The notes beneath the pieces were generated by a model that made no database searches, had not been told where the DNA came from, and saw only the letters and a program-made list of their open reading frames with translations. Made by a program: the position numbers and the translations under genes. 64,000 nucleotides of DNA, taken from NCBI GenBank assembly GCA_032433595.1, contig JASWJB010000191.1:1-64000 (forward strand). The letters run 5' to 3'. The DNA comes from Conoideocrella luteorostrata. Taxonomy: Eukaryota; Ascomycota; Sordariomycetes; Hypocreales; Clavicipitaceae. Of the stretch, positions 1 to 14,200 are shown piece after piece (the first letter of the stretch is position 1; each line of letters begins with the position of its first letter).

Positions 1-135
1 CTATAATTACATTTGTAATTTTTGTAATGTAATGTAATTTTTGTAATGTAATGTGTAATGTAATGTAATTACAAAATTCTATATGTAATTATTGTAATTT
101 GTAATGTAATTTGTAATGTAATGTAATGCAATGCT
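1..135. repeat. TGTAA-based microsatellite
   Basis: Irregular tandem array built on TGTAA/TGTAAT with variants such as TTTGTAATG. It opens the window, so its left limit is unknown. It is not the canonical fungal telomere repeat TTAGGG. No coding content. Confidence 0.85.
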
Positions 136-3100
136 CTGCTACTAGCTATTGCTCTTTATTTATTTTATATGCCTTTTTTAGTGTATTATAGTATAAGAGT
201 ATAAAGTATATAGTAGACTCTAAGCAAACTAACTATATATTTACCGCAAAGAGCAAGAACTAGCTCTTAGTTAAATCTTACTATAATATAGAAGATAGTT
301 AGGAAATACCTTTTTTATAACCTTTAGAGGACGTCTAAGAACTAGAGCTAAGCAACGCTAACTAAGCCTAGAGCTAATAGCTCGCAATACAGGATTAGAT
401 AATAGGTCTAAGAGCAGCGGAATTAATATTATAGGCAAAAATTTAAGTTAAACAACTAATAAAAAATTAACTATAGTGTTTTATTGCTCTTTAAATAATG
501 TGTGCTATTTAGACAGAAGCAATTAATTGTGTTTAGCATAGGAAAGAGCTATATTTATTTCGCTGCCTAAGGATTAAGGCGTATTTACCTTGTAATAAAT
601 GCTATAGGGCTTATAAATAGTATTGCTTGCCTAGGCACCCGAGGGATCTTAACTATGCAGGTGTACACAAGAGCTAACTGCACGCGGCAGTAGCTAGCTC
701 GTAAAGGTAGAAAGTTAACAATAAGCTAAATAGCTATTTTTAGCTGCATAAACCTAAATTTGCTATTGTACTGCGGTCTAAATGTTTAACAGGGTCTTTG
801 AAGCTGGTTCTGCAAATAAGCCTATTAATTAATATATACATATTTATAATACTTATATTTACAGGCATCTCTTTTAAATTACCAAGCGGAGTGCCCGAAA
901 GTAAATTCTTGCTTCTTTGAAGGTTATGTGCAGACCGTGTGGCCTGCTCAAGACTAGTGGTAGCTAATACCCGCTTAACAATGCAAACGCTCCCTGCTAT
1001 AAATCTCTACCTTAGTTATAGGAGTATAGCGTTTATTGTTAAAGAGGAAGTACATTAATAATTATAGACATGCCTTCGAGATATTGTCTCGCGGCGCAAA
1101 TACTATGTATGCCTGCAGCTTATACATATATATATAATTTCTTAAGCACTAAATGCTTACTGCACCCTAAAGTTAACTATAGTATTATCCCTAGATAGTG
1201 TTATCTTAGATAAGATACTGCTCTAATTATAGAAAGGAGGAACAGATTATTTAAGGGTCCTTATTAGACTAATTAATATATTTATAATCTATCTACTTAC
1301 TTACCTATTAATAACAAGCTTCTTACTTAGCTATATCTAGCTAGAAAAGAGACTTTTAGTCCTTAGCTAAACTTATAAATATAGTTACCTGCTACATATA
1401 GCTTTCCTTGCCTATAATATATAGTAATTTTTCTTTATTTACTACTCTCTTATCTCTTCCTCTATTATAATAATAGTATCTTTTAAAGACTATATTATTA
1501 TTACTTACTTGCTTAGTCTTATTAAAGTCACGCTTACTCTCCTTATCTATTGTTTTAAGTTAAGGCTAAGGGCTTTACTAGTTCTCTTGCGTAAACCTTT
1601 ATTAAAACATTTATTTTATTAGCTTATTATCTATAGCCTACGCTTTAAGGTGCAATAAAACTATGCTAATATCTTAGCAAAAGCTATTTACCTAGGGGTT
1701 AATATATTCTTAATCTATTTTAAAACCCCTTTATTCACTATAGTAAGATAATAAGCAGTAAATATATATATTAGTAATCTTACCTTTCTTTATATAGCAC
1801 TAAACCTTAATATCCTAACTAATACGCTTAGGCTATAATTATATATAATTTATAGAGTCTATAGTTTTATAGGTATTATAATAGTATTATTACTTATTTT
1901 TTATATTATTATATTTGCGTTTTTATAAGCTTTATTTACTATTATAAATATAAAGAATAAATAAGCAATAGTAATAAGTCTAGTTAAATATTAAAGACTA
2001 ATTATAAATAGCTAATAATTAGCCTATAAGCAGTAGCCTTTATTAGTATTTCTATAGTTATTTATCTTCTAGTAATTAAACATAAATAGTATAAAATATT
2101 TATTTATATTTATTAGTCTCTAGCAATTGTGTTAATATATAGCATTTAAATATATATTACTTTATAGTAACTTATTATTTAATTTTATTTATATATATTA
2201 CTTAGGGTTACTAGCCTCTTTATATTGCTTTTTAGTTTCCTTATAATTTATTATAATAATATCTTTTAGTTTAAGTTCCCTTGCGCTAATATTATATACT
2301 TAAAAGGCATAGTCTTTATTAAAGTAATTCTATTTTATCTTATTTATATAAAGGCTAGCTAGTATATATATCTTTAGCTATTTATACCTTTAATAAGCTT
2401 TTACTCTCTTATTAAGTATTATTTATTTATAGTAGTATCTTAGTTTAATGCCCCTCTTAATACCTTAAACTTATTAATTAAGCTATATATAGGATTTTCT
2501 TAGCACTTTCTTTATTATAGCTAAATAAAATAAGATCTTTATTATGCTCTCTTTAGTAAGCTATATAGTAATAATGTTTTAGTTAGTAACTATAAAGTTA
2601 TTTTAATAACTATTAATAAGTATAAGATTACTACTTAATTACTATATCTTAAAGAGTTATTACATAAATATAATACCTATAAGGTATAGTTTTATTAAAT
2701 ATATTTAGTTTAGTAATTAAAAACACTTAATAAGTTATATTAATTATCTATATAAGTAATTCTTATAATAGTAAATCTAGTAATTATAATTAAAAGCTTA
2801 CTAAATAATACACTTATTAATAATATATTAAATAATAGTTATATAAGTAAACTTACCCCTTTTATCTAGATTTAGTGCTTATTAAAGTAAAGATTCTTTA
2901 GATATTTATTTATATTAAGAATATAAATAAATAAAAAAAATAAGTTTATAAGCTAAAGTTATTAAGGGCTTACTAAATTAATGCTTTATAGTAAGAAAGA
3001 AAGTTATAAGTAAATATATTAAATAAGTATAAAAGGAAGATCTTTTATAAGGTAATATAATTATTATAAGTAAGTTATATTTATTTACTTTTTTAATATA

Positions 3101-5239
3101 TAAATTAATAAACTAAGTAATAATATTCTCTTATAAATAAAGTAATTTATAAGTTATTATATTAAAGTATATTAATAATAAAGTTAAATTAATAAAATTA
3201 AATTATTAACTTATATAATTAATAATATAAATAGCTATTTAATAAAAAGTTAACTAAGTTTTTATAAAATAAAACTATAACTTAATATAATAAACTTACG
3301 TTATTAAAGGTCCTTAGCTTTTATAAGGCTAATATATAAGAGAGCTACGAAAATAGATTTATTACAGGCCTTATAAGCTATAGCGTATGCTAAGCAAAGT
3401 TAAAGGATATAGATAAAGGGGCGTAGGTGTTAATAGTGCTAGTCTATACTTAGTTTAAGCTCAGTGCCTATTATAGCCTTATAATATATTGCCTCCTTGA
3501 GCTAGTCTTTAGCCCTGTTAAGACCTACTGCGGGAAATAGCTTACGATGGATCTAGAAGGGCGCTAGATGCAATGTAGAGCGAGTAAAAAGTAGCGTAGC
3601 TATTAAGAGTTTTACGTGCTCTTATATAGGTCTCTTATAGAGTACCTTTTGTCTTACTAAGATATATACTAGTCTCTTCCCTGTTGCTAAAGCATAACAA
3701 GGTATTCACTATTAGAGAGAGTGCGAAGAGGAAGTACTTGTTAGGATAACTGCAGTGTAGATTCATAGCGGGGTTGCATTAGCGGCAACCCTTACTCTAG
3801 AACACTAATATAATTTCTAAAGCTATAGCAAGTAGGGAAGGAAGGAGTCGCTAATTTAACTAGCTACAGAAAGATCTAATAGTTTTCCTCTACCCGCTAC
3901 GCACCCTGCTTACCCTGTTATCTAAGATAATAATAATCCTGCTTAGTCTATATTATTACAAAAGACATAAGTCCTTAAAGTCTTTCTTTCTGCTATAAAT
4001 AAAGAAAAGAATACTATATTTAGTTAAAAAATAATATATAAATAAGAAAGGTTTATATACCTATAAAAGCTTCTTTACTAAGGATATTAATATTATTACA
4101 CTAAGGAAGTGTAAAGCTTTAGGACCCTATTAGTTTAGATTATTAACGCTAATATTAGTATTATCCTTAATATAGCTATTTATTAGCTTTATTATAATAT
4201 TACTAAGGCACTATATATTTTCTTTTAAATTTAATAATATATAATTATACTATTTACCTAAGGTATTTATATTAACTTTCTTCTTATTTTTTAGAGTATA
4301 ATATAAATAATATATATAATTTAATTATCTTAGTAAAATATATTTATATATTAAAATAAGTAAGTAACTTATAATATAGTCTTTTATTTTTAAGATATTT
4401 AAGTGCTATAATAATTTAATTTAGGTTAAAATATAGATTATAAGAGAGAAATAATATATACTTATCTTATAATAATAGTAAGTTTAAGGTAATTAAGGAA
4501 AAGATTATTAATAGCCTCTTAAAGAGACTATATTATATATTTTATAATAATATACTATTTACCTTACTTATAATAAATCTTATATATAATAATAAAGTTT
4601 AGGTACTTTATTAAGCAAAGTAATTTAAGCTAACTTTAGCTAAGGCTTTAGTATAAATAAACTAATACTAAATTAAAAAATAAATTACTTTTCCTCTTAG
4701 TAATAATAATAAGCTTATTCTTACCTAGCTTTAAGCTATAAATCTTTGTGTAGTAATCCTATAAAGAATTAGTCTTTATAAGAATTATCTTTATAGCTTA
4801 GCATTTAAGCTAATTTACTTCTATAAGCCTAAGTAAATTAATATAGTTTATATAGTGTTTTTAGAGTTAATTTCCTATGTTTAATATATTATTTTACTTA
4901 AACACTACTATCTTAATAAGAACTAGTGCTAGTTTATACGCAATAAGGCTAGGCTTTTAGTTTAATCTAGCGAGAACTTACTCTAGTAGCTATAATTAAA
5001 CTTTATTATAATTATTACTAAGACTATAAAAAAAAGTGTAAATATATTATAATCTTTTTAATATTAAATTAAGATATATTACTTATATTTATAAATTAGT
5101 AAAGTCTATGTAATATATATAAAGAATTTTATAACTATAAACTATTATATTAAGAAGAAATAATAAACTAAATACTATAGAACTATAAGTATATATATAG
5201 TATCTTTATAGTATTAAGACCTAGGGCTTAATAGTATTA
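136..5239. other. AT-rich RIP-type DNA without a recognisable gene
   Basis: Very AT-rich sequence dominated by TpA steps, with stops in all frames. Composition is less extreme at about 400-1,100 and 3,330-3,900, where CG-containing words remain. No LTR pair, conserved motif or RNA gene was recognised. It is most likely mutated transposon or intergenic DNA; this is inferred from composition and from the dated neighbours, not from homology. Confidence 0.6.
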
Positions 5240-7560
5240 TAAGCCCTAAAAATAAGTATATTAATATAAATAAGAGAATATTTTACTAAGAGTATAGCTA
5301 TTATAAGGAAAATAGCTACTATTATGCTAAGGCTCTTATTACCTAGTAAGTCCTAGAAATAATATTAACTTATGCCTTAATTCTAAGCTATAACCTTATA
5401 ATAAATACTTTACTATACCTAGAGTTAAAATTTCTTACTAATATTATAATAAAGTGCCTTAAAGGCTATAACTAACTTATAATAGCTAAAAGGGTATTAT
5501 AAGGCTTTAAGAAGAGATAAATTATTAATTTATATCTTAATAGTATATTATGTTTAAATATAAGTAGCTTATATTAATATAAAGTAAATCTAAGTAATAA
5601 CTTATAACTTTTACTTACTAATAGCTATAATTACTAGAAGGCACTAAATAATAAAGAATATTATATTACTATTAAGTAGTTTTAAGGACTTAGTAATAAA
5701 AAGAACTTATTCTTTAAAAACTTTATAGTTAAGTAAGCTTATAATAAATATAAATAATAAAAAACTCTTTAATTAACTTTTAAAGTATAAGAAATATAGC
5801 GCTATATTTAATAGTTTTCTTGCTATTTTAGAACTATTTAGTAGTTTCTAACTAAGTATTATATATTAACTTATTAGCATAAAGTATAATAAGGTAATAT
5901 TCTAATTATATTTTAGTAATATTACCCTTTAATTTAAATACTTATATTAATCTTAGCTAAACCTTATATACTTAAAGTATATTTATAAATAATAGCGTAA
6001 TATTTATAGTAGTAAAGTAGAAACTATAAAATAAATTATATAAAGCATTATTATAGCCCTAGAGGGTAAGGCACTAAGCGCCTCTTTTGCTAACTACTAT
6101 ATACTCTTAGTAAAGGTATAAACTAGCAAAATTTTTAAGAACTTTTCCCCTTAACTATATAAAGCTATTTAGGCTTAAGTCTATAGCTTTTTTATATAAT
6201 ATTTTATTTTATCCTTATTTACTTTTTTTAAGAATTAAAAATTTTTAAGTAATATTACTAGCTATATTAAGAAGTTAGTATAGGTAAGGCGTAAAGATAT
6301 AATAGCTAATATACTCTAGGAAATATTTAGTAATATAAACTAAAGAGAGAACTAATATATTATTTAGTTATTAAAGGCAAAGTTTATAAGTATAGTAAGA
6401 AATATTAATACTTAGCTAGAACTTAAGATATAATAGCTATAGCTAGTAGCCTTTTATAACTATAAAAAGCTACTTATTAATATATAAAAGAAAGGGCTTT
6501 TAGTAGTATTATAAATAAAGATAAATAAAATAGTTCTAAATAAGCTTATATTTCTTATTATATAACTTAAATTTAAATTAAATAAGCTTTATAAGATTTT
6601 ATAAATATTCTTTAACTAAAATATTACTAAATATATGCTTTTTATAGCTTATAAGCCTAAATAATATATATTTTAAGATCTTAAGGTATATATATAGTAA
6701 ATATAAGATACTTTTATAGCTATTATACTAACCTCTAAGGGTAATATATTACCTTATGCAGGAAATAAAGTAAAAGAGCTTAAGTAATTATTATAATAAT
6801 ATAAGTAACTAAATAAAATTAACTATAAATATAATAAAACTTACCTTTTCTTACTAAAGATATAAAAAAAAGTTAATAATAAGATAAGGGAGGTAATATT
6901 AATATTTATTTAATAGTTTATTTACTATATATACTTTAAAAACCTACTATCTCTAGGAAGCTTTCTTACTAATAAGCATACTACTAAGAATAATATAGTT
7001 ATAATTAGTAATATATTTATTAAGAGTAAATAGTATAAAATTTCTAAATATAGTAGTAAGCTAATAACTATATAGGAAAAGGATATAATTTTAGCTATTA
7101 TAAAGCAAGAGCTTTAGCTTAAGTAAGTAAGACTTAGTAATATAACCTTATAAGTAAGTAATATAAAATTAAGACTTAAGGACTTAGTATAAGATAAAGC
7201 GTTATAGCAGGAATAGCTAGATAAAATTAATTAAAAAATTTAAGACTAAAATATATAACTTAAAAAACTATAATAGGAGTTAATCCTAGAAAAGAAAAGG
7301 TTAAACTAGCTAAAGATATTAATAAATTTAAAGTAAAGTAAATTAAATAAATAGCAAAGGTTAATTAAGGTTATTTTAGAAGAGTAAGTAAAGCTTATAG
7401 TAAAAAGGGAAAAGAAAAGTTATAAAATAGCACTTACTATTAAGGAGCTTATAGTTAGGTTAGTTACTAAGGGGGCTAATAGATTAAGCTAGGTTATATT
7501 AGTAGAGTTAGAATTATAAGGGGCAAAGACTTAAGTAATACTATAGTAAATAAATTATAA
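5240..7560 (+). pseudogene. Unidentified RIP-degraded coding remnant with coiled-coil C-terminus
   Basis: I do not recognise this protein. If TAA/TAG at presumed former CAA/CAG positions are read as Gln, parts of the plus strand read as coherent protein. The clearest part is about 7,040-7,560: a Lys/Glu/Gln/Leu-rich stretch with heptad-like spacing, as expected for a long coiled coil. An upstream stretch at about 5,280-5,840 also reads through in one frame. I did not track one continuous frame across the whole interval. Terminal repeats and catalytic motifs were not found. A DNA transposon or recombinase gene is possible, but composition alone could mimic some of this. Confidence 0.3.
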
Positions 7561-10153
7561 TATATAATTTAATTTCTAGGAGTTTATAATATATAATTTT
7601 AATAAGAAACACTAAGAGTACCTTATAATTATTATAAAAAATAAAGTAAATAAAAATAAAGTAAAATAAATAATTTATATTAATTTTATTTATATAAAAG
7701 TAAATAATAGTTTTATAATCTTAAATATTATAAAGGTTAATTTAATAAACATAAATAATTTAATATAAGTTAAGTAAATAATAAGAGAATATTAAAGGAA
7801 AGGGTATTATTTATTTAATAAAAAGTATAATTAATTAAACCTAATAAATTATTTTTATAAAGTTATTAATAATAATACTTATATAATTATACTATAGCGA
7901 ATTCTTAGTAATAAAAAATACTAAGAGGAAGATAGTAATAAAGCTAAGAGATAATATTAAAGTATAGTTAAATTAGCATAGACTAACGTAATTATACTTT
8001 AAAAAGCCTATAATATATTATAATAAGGCCTCTTAGCTTACTTAATTTTATTTAGAGGTAATTTTCTATGTGCTTATCTACGCGTTTACTATATATAGAA
8101 AGCCTTTTAGCGCGAATACTGTAGCGTAAATATATAGGTTTAAGCTAAATACTAAGGGGGCTTAATAGCCACTGCCTAGCTAGGCGCCTGCTTTTTAGCC
8201 TAGGCAAAACTTAGCTTATGCTAACTCTGCTATAAGGCTTATAGCGCAGGCCTAATAGGTTTAACACAATAAGTAACCTTATCTTAAATTAATTAATGCC
8301 TTATAAATCTAATTTAGGACTACTAAAAAGGAAAATAACCCACAGGAAATAAACTTTAAGGCAATACTAAATTATATAGGAAGCGTTATAAACAAAGCAT
8401 TTGTTAATTATAGATTTATGCCTTATTAATTAACTTATATAACTAGGCACATATATATATCTTAATAAGCTAAGGCTATTAGCTAGTTCTATAAGTGTAT
8501 TAAGTATATAATTAATTATATTAAGACCTATATTAATAAACTTTAAGTGTAAATTAATACTCCTTAAGCTTATAGACTTAGGCTTAGGAAATATTTACGC
8601 TAACTAGTGCAGGTATTTTGATTTCTAATGCAAGTGATTCTTTTAGCTCCTCCTAAATCTTAATAATATAACAAAGTTTCTTCTAATGTAATAGTCTATT
8701 ATGTAAGCCCCTCCTAGGCAGTAAGTAATACCCTACTAAATTATTGTCTCTAAGAGGACATAACCTTGCTATACCTATATTAAAGAATATTAATGTGTTT
8801 TCCTAATAAGCGTGGCTTATAAAATAAAACAATATATATTAACACTAGGGTAAATATTAGTGTGTAATTTCGAGAATTTATTAGTATCTCTCTTCTGTCT
8901 AGAATCTTAAGTTTAAATACACTAAATTCTACACATAGACTAAATCCATAAAGTGTAGCTTATTTATTATATTAGAATATATAAAAATAATATTTATAGC
9001 GTATTAAAACTAGTAGCCTTAATTAGTATAACTAAAAAAAGGCCTAAACTTAAACCCTTTAATTATATTGCTAGCTTTTCGAGACTCTTAGTAGATTTAC
9101 TATAAGTTAGGTAACTTATGCTAATTTATAAGTTTTATAAATAAATAACTAAGATTTAGTAGCTAGTTTAGCATTAATGTATTTATTCTGCCCTAGTAAA
9201 ACAGCTCTACGCAAGGCTTAAACTAATAGCAACCTAGGGTAGCTAGCTTTTATATTTATATACGTAATTCTGTAGGGAGCTCTGTAAAGTATAGGAATCT
9301 ATATTCTGCCTTATATGCGTGCGGTAGTTATATTACTATTTAACGTGAAAGTTTAGTGTTAGCCTCTAGAATTTATAGTAGCTATATAGTAGCTATGCAA
9401 AAAGTGCAAGATATCTTACCCCTTTAACTACTTATTATTATACTACTAATATCTTTACTTATTTTTTTTATATTATTCTTAATTTCTTTAATATTTTTCT
9501 TAACCTTTTCCTAGAAATTTTAAACAAGAGAGGTTAAGTTAGTAATAGTATCTAAAATAACTAAAGCCTCTAGGGTAATATTTACTAAAAAGGACAAGGT
9601 TATTATAGATATAATTAACTATTTACTAACTACTAAATGCTACACGTAATATTAATAGTAAGCTCTTGCGATATTTATGGATATATATTTTAAACAAAGA
9701 GTAAAAGATAAAAATTTCTGCGCTCTATTAGCTAGATTAAGCATTAACTAATAGCTCTTGTAACTTTATTAGTTCTAACTAACACTAACATAGCTAAGTG
9801 GATACCTCGCGGCAACTAATAAACTAAACTAATAACTAGCTAAGTGTATAGCCCCCTTACTAAGAGCAAAAGAGCAGGTCACTACACATATTCCTGCATC
9901 TAGTAATACTAATATATATTTAAATAGGCAAGCAAGCCCTAAAGCCTAACTCCCTTATAATAAAGCGTACCCCTTTACACTAGCCTTTGCATCCTGCTCG
10001 CAGGAACACATAATTAACTATATCTAAAGACCTTAATCTAGCGTTAGTTAATGGGTTATAATATATTTTTACTCTATATTATTATATAAGCAGCATGATA
10101 TTTAATTTAATTAAGAAGTCTTTAATGCATAATAAAAGTAAGGGTAATAGTGC
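7561..10153. other. AT-rich RIP-type DNA without a recognisable gene
   Basis: Stop-dense, TpA-rich sequence up to the target-site duplication of Gypsy-1. A slightly GC-richer island lies at about 8,080-8,280. No domains, repeats or RNA genes seen. Confidence 0.6.
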
Positions 10154-10158
10154 TTATA
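10154..10158. repeat. Gypsy-1 target-site duplication (left)
   Basis: TTATA directly precedes the left LTR and is repeated exactly at 17,109-17,113 after the right LTR. This is the 5-bp duplication expected of Ty3/gypsy integration. Confidence 0.9.
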
Positions 10159-10611
10159 TGTAACGGTCGGGCTATTTACTATAGTAAGTAGATAGGGATA
10201 ACAGTAGTGTCTGTTGCTTAAATAAAGTAAGAAAGGTTATAAGTGATAATATCACAAGTATACGAGTAGTGTTCGGTATCCGTTAGGAGAGTTCTCTTAA
10301 TCGCTTACTTAAAGTGATTGCTTAGATTAATCTATAAGGACCTAGGTGCTAACTATCTGGTAATAACTATCCTATATATAATATTCTGATCCTTATATAA
10401 TTCCTTTGATTATGGTGATCTGTGTGCTCTGTGTCACTCTGTGGGATCCCTTGGATCACTACTAATCCTACAGAGCGCCTTGCATAGTCACGTGGAAAAG
10501 CACGCGACTTGCTTTCGTAGTAACAACATTATATTAGCTGTGTTTCAGTGTAGATACCCGCTATCTAACTAATCTTCCTTGGTTTAGGTGCCTTGCCATT
10601 GGTTTATAATA
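10159..10611 (-). repeat. Gypsy-1 LTR (3' LTR, left)
   Basis: 453 bp, beginning TGTAACGG. It matches the right LTR base for base in length. Its inner end reads TATAATA where the right LTR reads CGTAACA, a set of C-to-T and G-to-A changes. The outer (left) half keeps CG-containing words that are mutated in the right LTR. Confidence 0.95.
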
Positions 10612-10632
10612 TTATTCCTCTCCTCCTATACC
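10612..10632 (-). other. Gypsy-1 polypurine tract
   Basis: On the minus strand the bases next to the 3' LTR read GGAGGAGAGGAATAA, a purine run of the type that primes plus-strand synthesis in LTR elements. It fixes the orientation of the element independently of the protein motifs. Confidence 0.75.
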
Positions 10633-10708
10633 TTTGTCCTTAAAGGTCTTTAAATAGGTTATTGTTCCTGTTTAGTAGGTTTCTTTATTTTCCTTCCCGT
10701 TTTTACTC

Positions 10709-11275
10709 ATGGAGTTCCATTATATTTAATTAAATTTCTAAATAGCCTTATACCTTTACACAACGTTAAAGAGACGCTGTGATTTATATTAAAGTAGTAG
10801 GAATTTAATTACTTAAAATAGGTTAATATACTCCTTATTAATAAAGCAACATACTTTATTTTATACTAAAGGGATATATAAAGTGTTCCTCTTGCACTAA
10901 GCGAAATATTAAATGTGATAGGAATTTTTCCACTAAGGAGTTTAATGCGATTAAATCTTAGAAGGAGTGCTTATGTGCTAACGCGTAATTAAAGCGTTAA
11001 GAGGTTAGTTATTTAGCTGCCGCTGCTACTGCTACTTATTCTGCTTTAGCAAAGGCTTAGTAAGAAGAAATCAATATTTCTTCCTAGATTAATTAGTATT
11101 CTGAAACTTAGTCTTAAATGCTTTGTTAAGAGTTATCTGCGTTAGATAATCTAGAGGCATTAAAAGGCCAGCAGGTAGCAGTGCCTGATTTCCCTTGGGA
11201 AGGTTTTAATAACATAGATTAGGAGGCGCTTGCTAGTGGTATTGCTTTGTTAGTTCCTTTGTATTCTTAAGGTTT
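10709..11275 (+). pseudogene. Gypsy-1 opposite-strand ORF, RIP-damaged
   Basis: From ATG at 10,709, about 100 bp inside the left LTR, the plus strand can be read through RIP-type stops with changes of frame. It includes an Ala/Thr-rich stretch (about 11,027-11,055) and a well-preserved segment near 11,150-11,260 containing VAVPDFPWEGFNNID. It runs opposite to gag-pol and overlaps the pol 3' end at about 11,215-11,275. A counterpart occupies the same position in Gypsy-2, which argues against chance. Product unknown; from memory, fungal gypsy elements can carry such convergent ORFs with Cys-rich N-termini. Confidence 0.5.
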
Positions 11276-14200
11276 GCCTTTGGTTCCTATGTGTTTTTGG
11301 TATAGCTATATCCTTTTTATTTAACTAAATATTATATTCTTGACCTATGTCTTTAGTGTCCTAGGATTACTTTGATTTTATATTCTTGTTTATTAGTGAG
11401 TTCTGTGTTAGTATTAATTTTAGCGTTTTTGGGTGTAAGTTCTAGTAATAATACGTGGAACATAGGATATTTTGTTAATCCTTTTGGTAACGCTAGTTTA
11501 AAATTAACTATTGATATTTTCTTAATAATTCTGAATAGTCTAATGTATTTCTAATTAAGTTTCCCGTTTAGTCTTATTATTTTAAGGTTTCTTCGTGAAA
11601 GGTATACTTTATCTCCCTCTTCTAAAGTTAGCGCTAATAATCTTTTCTTATTGTAATAGTGTTTTATTTATTCTTGTAGAAATATCTATTCTTATTGTAA
11701 TTCTTTGTGTAATTCTGTAAGTCTTTCTGCTAAGATTATAGCTTTAGGTGTGTTTATTGTGTTATTCCTGATTTCCTATATTATAGGGTTATATCTATAG
11801 TTAGCTTTAAATAATAAGAGTCCTATAGACTTATTATCCAAGCTATTATAAGCCTATTGTGCTGTAGGTAATAATTATACCTAATTATTTTATTCTTTGT
11901 TAACATAGCTTTATAAGTACTATTTAAGTGTTTAATTTAGTCTTTCTATTTATCTGTTTATTTACAGGTAGAATATAGTTAACATTAAGTGTTATACTCC
12001 TGTTTATTCTATAAGGCTTTTCCAAAATTTTAACGTAAGAATTTTATCTTTATTAGATATAACTTTCTATAGTATGCCATGTTAGCTAACGATTATTTAT
12101 ATAAAGGTGTATGTAAAATCCGTAGCTATGCTTGCTTCTCTATATAGTAGGAAGTATATATATTTAGTGAGTTTATCTATAATAACTAGTATACTATTGT
12201 ATTTAGCATATGTTATTAGTTCCTCTGATTCTGGTAGTTTAATAATCCAATCTAATGCGATTGTATTCTAAGCCTTTTTTAGTGGTAATATAGGTTATAG
12301 TTCACTATATGGCGTATATTGTTTTGCTTTTGCCTTATTGCATATATCGCATTCGCTTATAATTTATTATACCTTGTTCTATAGTGCTAGAAAATCATAG
12401 GTTCTTTTAATTCATAAGAGTGTTTTATACGTTCCTTAGTGTCTATAAAGCTTATGTTTATATATTTCTTTAATAAGATCTTCCTATAGCGATTCTAGGA
12501 TATATATTTTTCCGTTATAGGTAATATATTCTTTATTGTAGCCTATTCCTATGATTTTTGTTTAATTAGTTAAGAGTTTATTGTTTTTTTATGCTTATAT
12601 AATCTTTCTTTTCTATACTTTGGTTAACTATACTTCCTATGTGGCGTTAAGAGATTATTCCTACTAAGTAGCATCTAGCTCTTTGGTTCCTAGTTTAAGC
12701 GTTCTATCTTTCGTTAATCTTAATATATTTACGGAACTAACCTACTTGTCTGGTTTAAGGTTTTCTCTGCGGCTAAGTGCGTTTGCCCTGCTATTCTCAC
12801 TTCCTTTTTAATAGGTAATTTTAAAGTTAAATTCTATTAAGAATTTATACTATCTAATTTATTGTTTATTTAAGTCTTTTATTGTCATAAATAAAGTCAG
12901 GTTTTTGTGATCTATATAAACCTTAACTTTATGCGTTATACCACTAAGGTAGTGTTTCTATTCCTTGAATGCTTTAATAATTACTATTAGCTCCTTATCT
13001 AGGATCGCGTAGTTTAGTTATAGTCTATTAAGCTTCTTTAAGTAAAAAGCTACTAAGTATAGTCTTCCTTTATTATCTCTTTATCCTAATTATCCTCCTA
13101 ATGCATAATCTAAGGCATTTGTTTTAACTTTAAACAATTAGTTAGGATCTGCTAGTACTAATATTAGGTCTTTAAGAATCTTCTGCTTAATTTCTTAAAA
13201 AGCTTTTTCTTTAATATCTATCTATTAGAATACTTTGTTTTTTTAGGTTATATTAGTTAGACTAAAGGCTAAGCCTCTAAAGTTACTAATAAAGCATTAA
13301 TAGAAATTAATAAAGCTAATAAATACTCTAATGTCTTTAACGTTCTTTAGTAAGGGCTATTCTTAGATTGTTTTTGTTTTATCTAGGTTTATCTTAATTT
13401 ATCTAGGGGATAACTAATATCCAAGAAACTTCATAAGTTTCTAGTGAAATTTATATTTCTTTGCTTTAACTAGTAGTTTATTATCTTAAAGCGTCTTAAG
13501 TACTTAATATATATATTTCTTATGTTCTCTAAGTGTCTTTAAGAAGATTAGGATATTATTAAGATATACTACCACGAATTTATCTAAGAATTCTTGTAAG
13601 ACATGGTTAATTATAGCTTAAAAGGTTGCTAGTGCATTAGTTAATCTAAATAGCATAACCAGGTATTTATAGAGTCCTTTCTATGTATAAAATACTGTTT
13701 TTTATTCTTCCCCTTCTTTAATTTATATTAAGTTATAGGCTCCTTTTAGGTTAAGTGTTATAAACTATTCTACTCTATGTAGTTTATCTTATAGTTCTAA
13801 CATAAGTGGTAGTAAATATCGATTTTTAATAGTAATTACATTAAGTTATTTATAGTCTACACATAGGCATAACTTCCTGTTCTTCTTTGGTATAAACAGG
13901 ATTAGAAATCCTGCTAGTGATATTAATAGTCTTATGTATCCTTTGCTAAGATTCTCTTTAAGATAATTATTTAATGCCTTTTATTGCGTTTTGTTCAGTG
14001 GATATATCTTAAGAGATCCAGGTTCTTTTCTGGGCTAAAGGGTGATCTCGTGGTCCTAATAGCTATGCTCTAGTAATCCTGTTTCTAGCTCTAAGCTAAA
14101 TAGTTTGCTATACTATTGGTATTTATTAGGAATCGCTTAATTATATATAGCTTTAGGCTCCTTTGTTATAATGTAAACTCATAGGACCTTTCTTTTTGTA

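Noticed and set aside
1..135. Telomere or subtelomere end
   Set aside because: The TGTAA repeat is not TTAGGG-like and the window start is arbitrary; nothing else telomeric is present.
5240..7560. Starship captain or Crypton tyrosine recombinase
   Set aside because: I looked for the R...HxxR...Y pattern and a DUF3435-like context and could not see them; calling it would be a guess.
11372..11554. 60-codon plus-strand ORF
   Set aside because: It is antisense to the integrase C-terminus and chromodomain region of Gypsy-1, which explains its openness.
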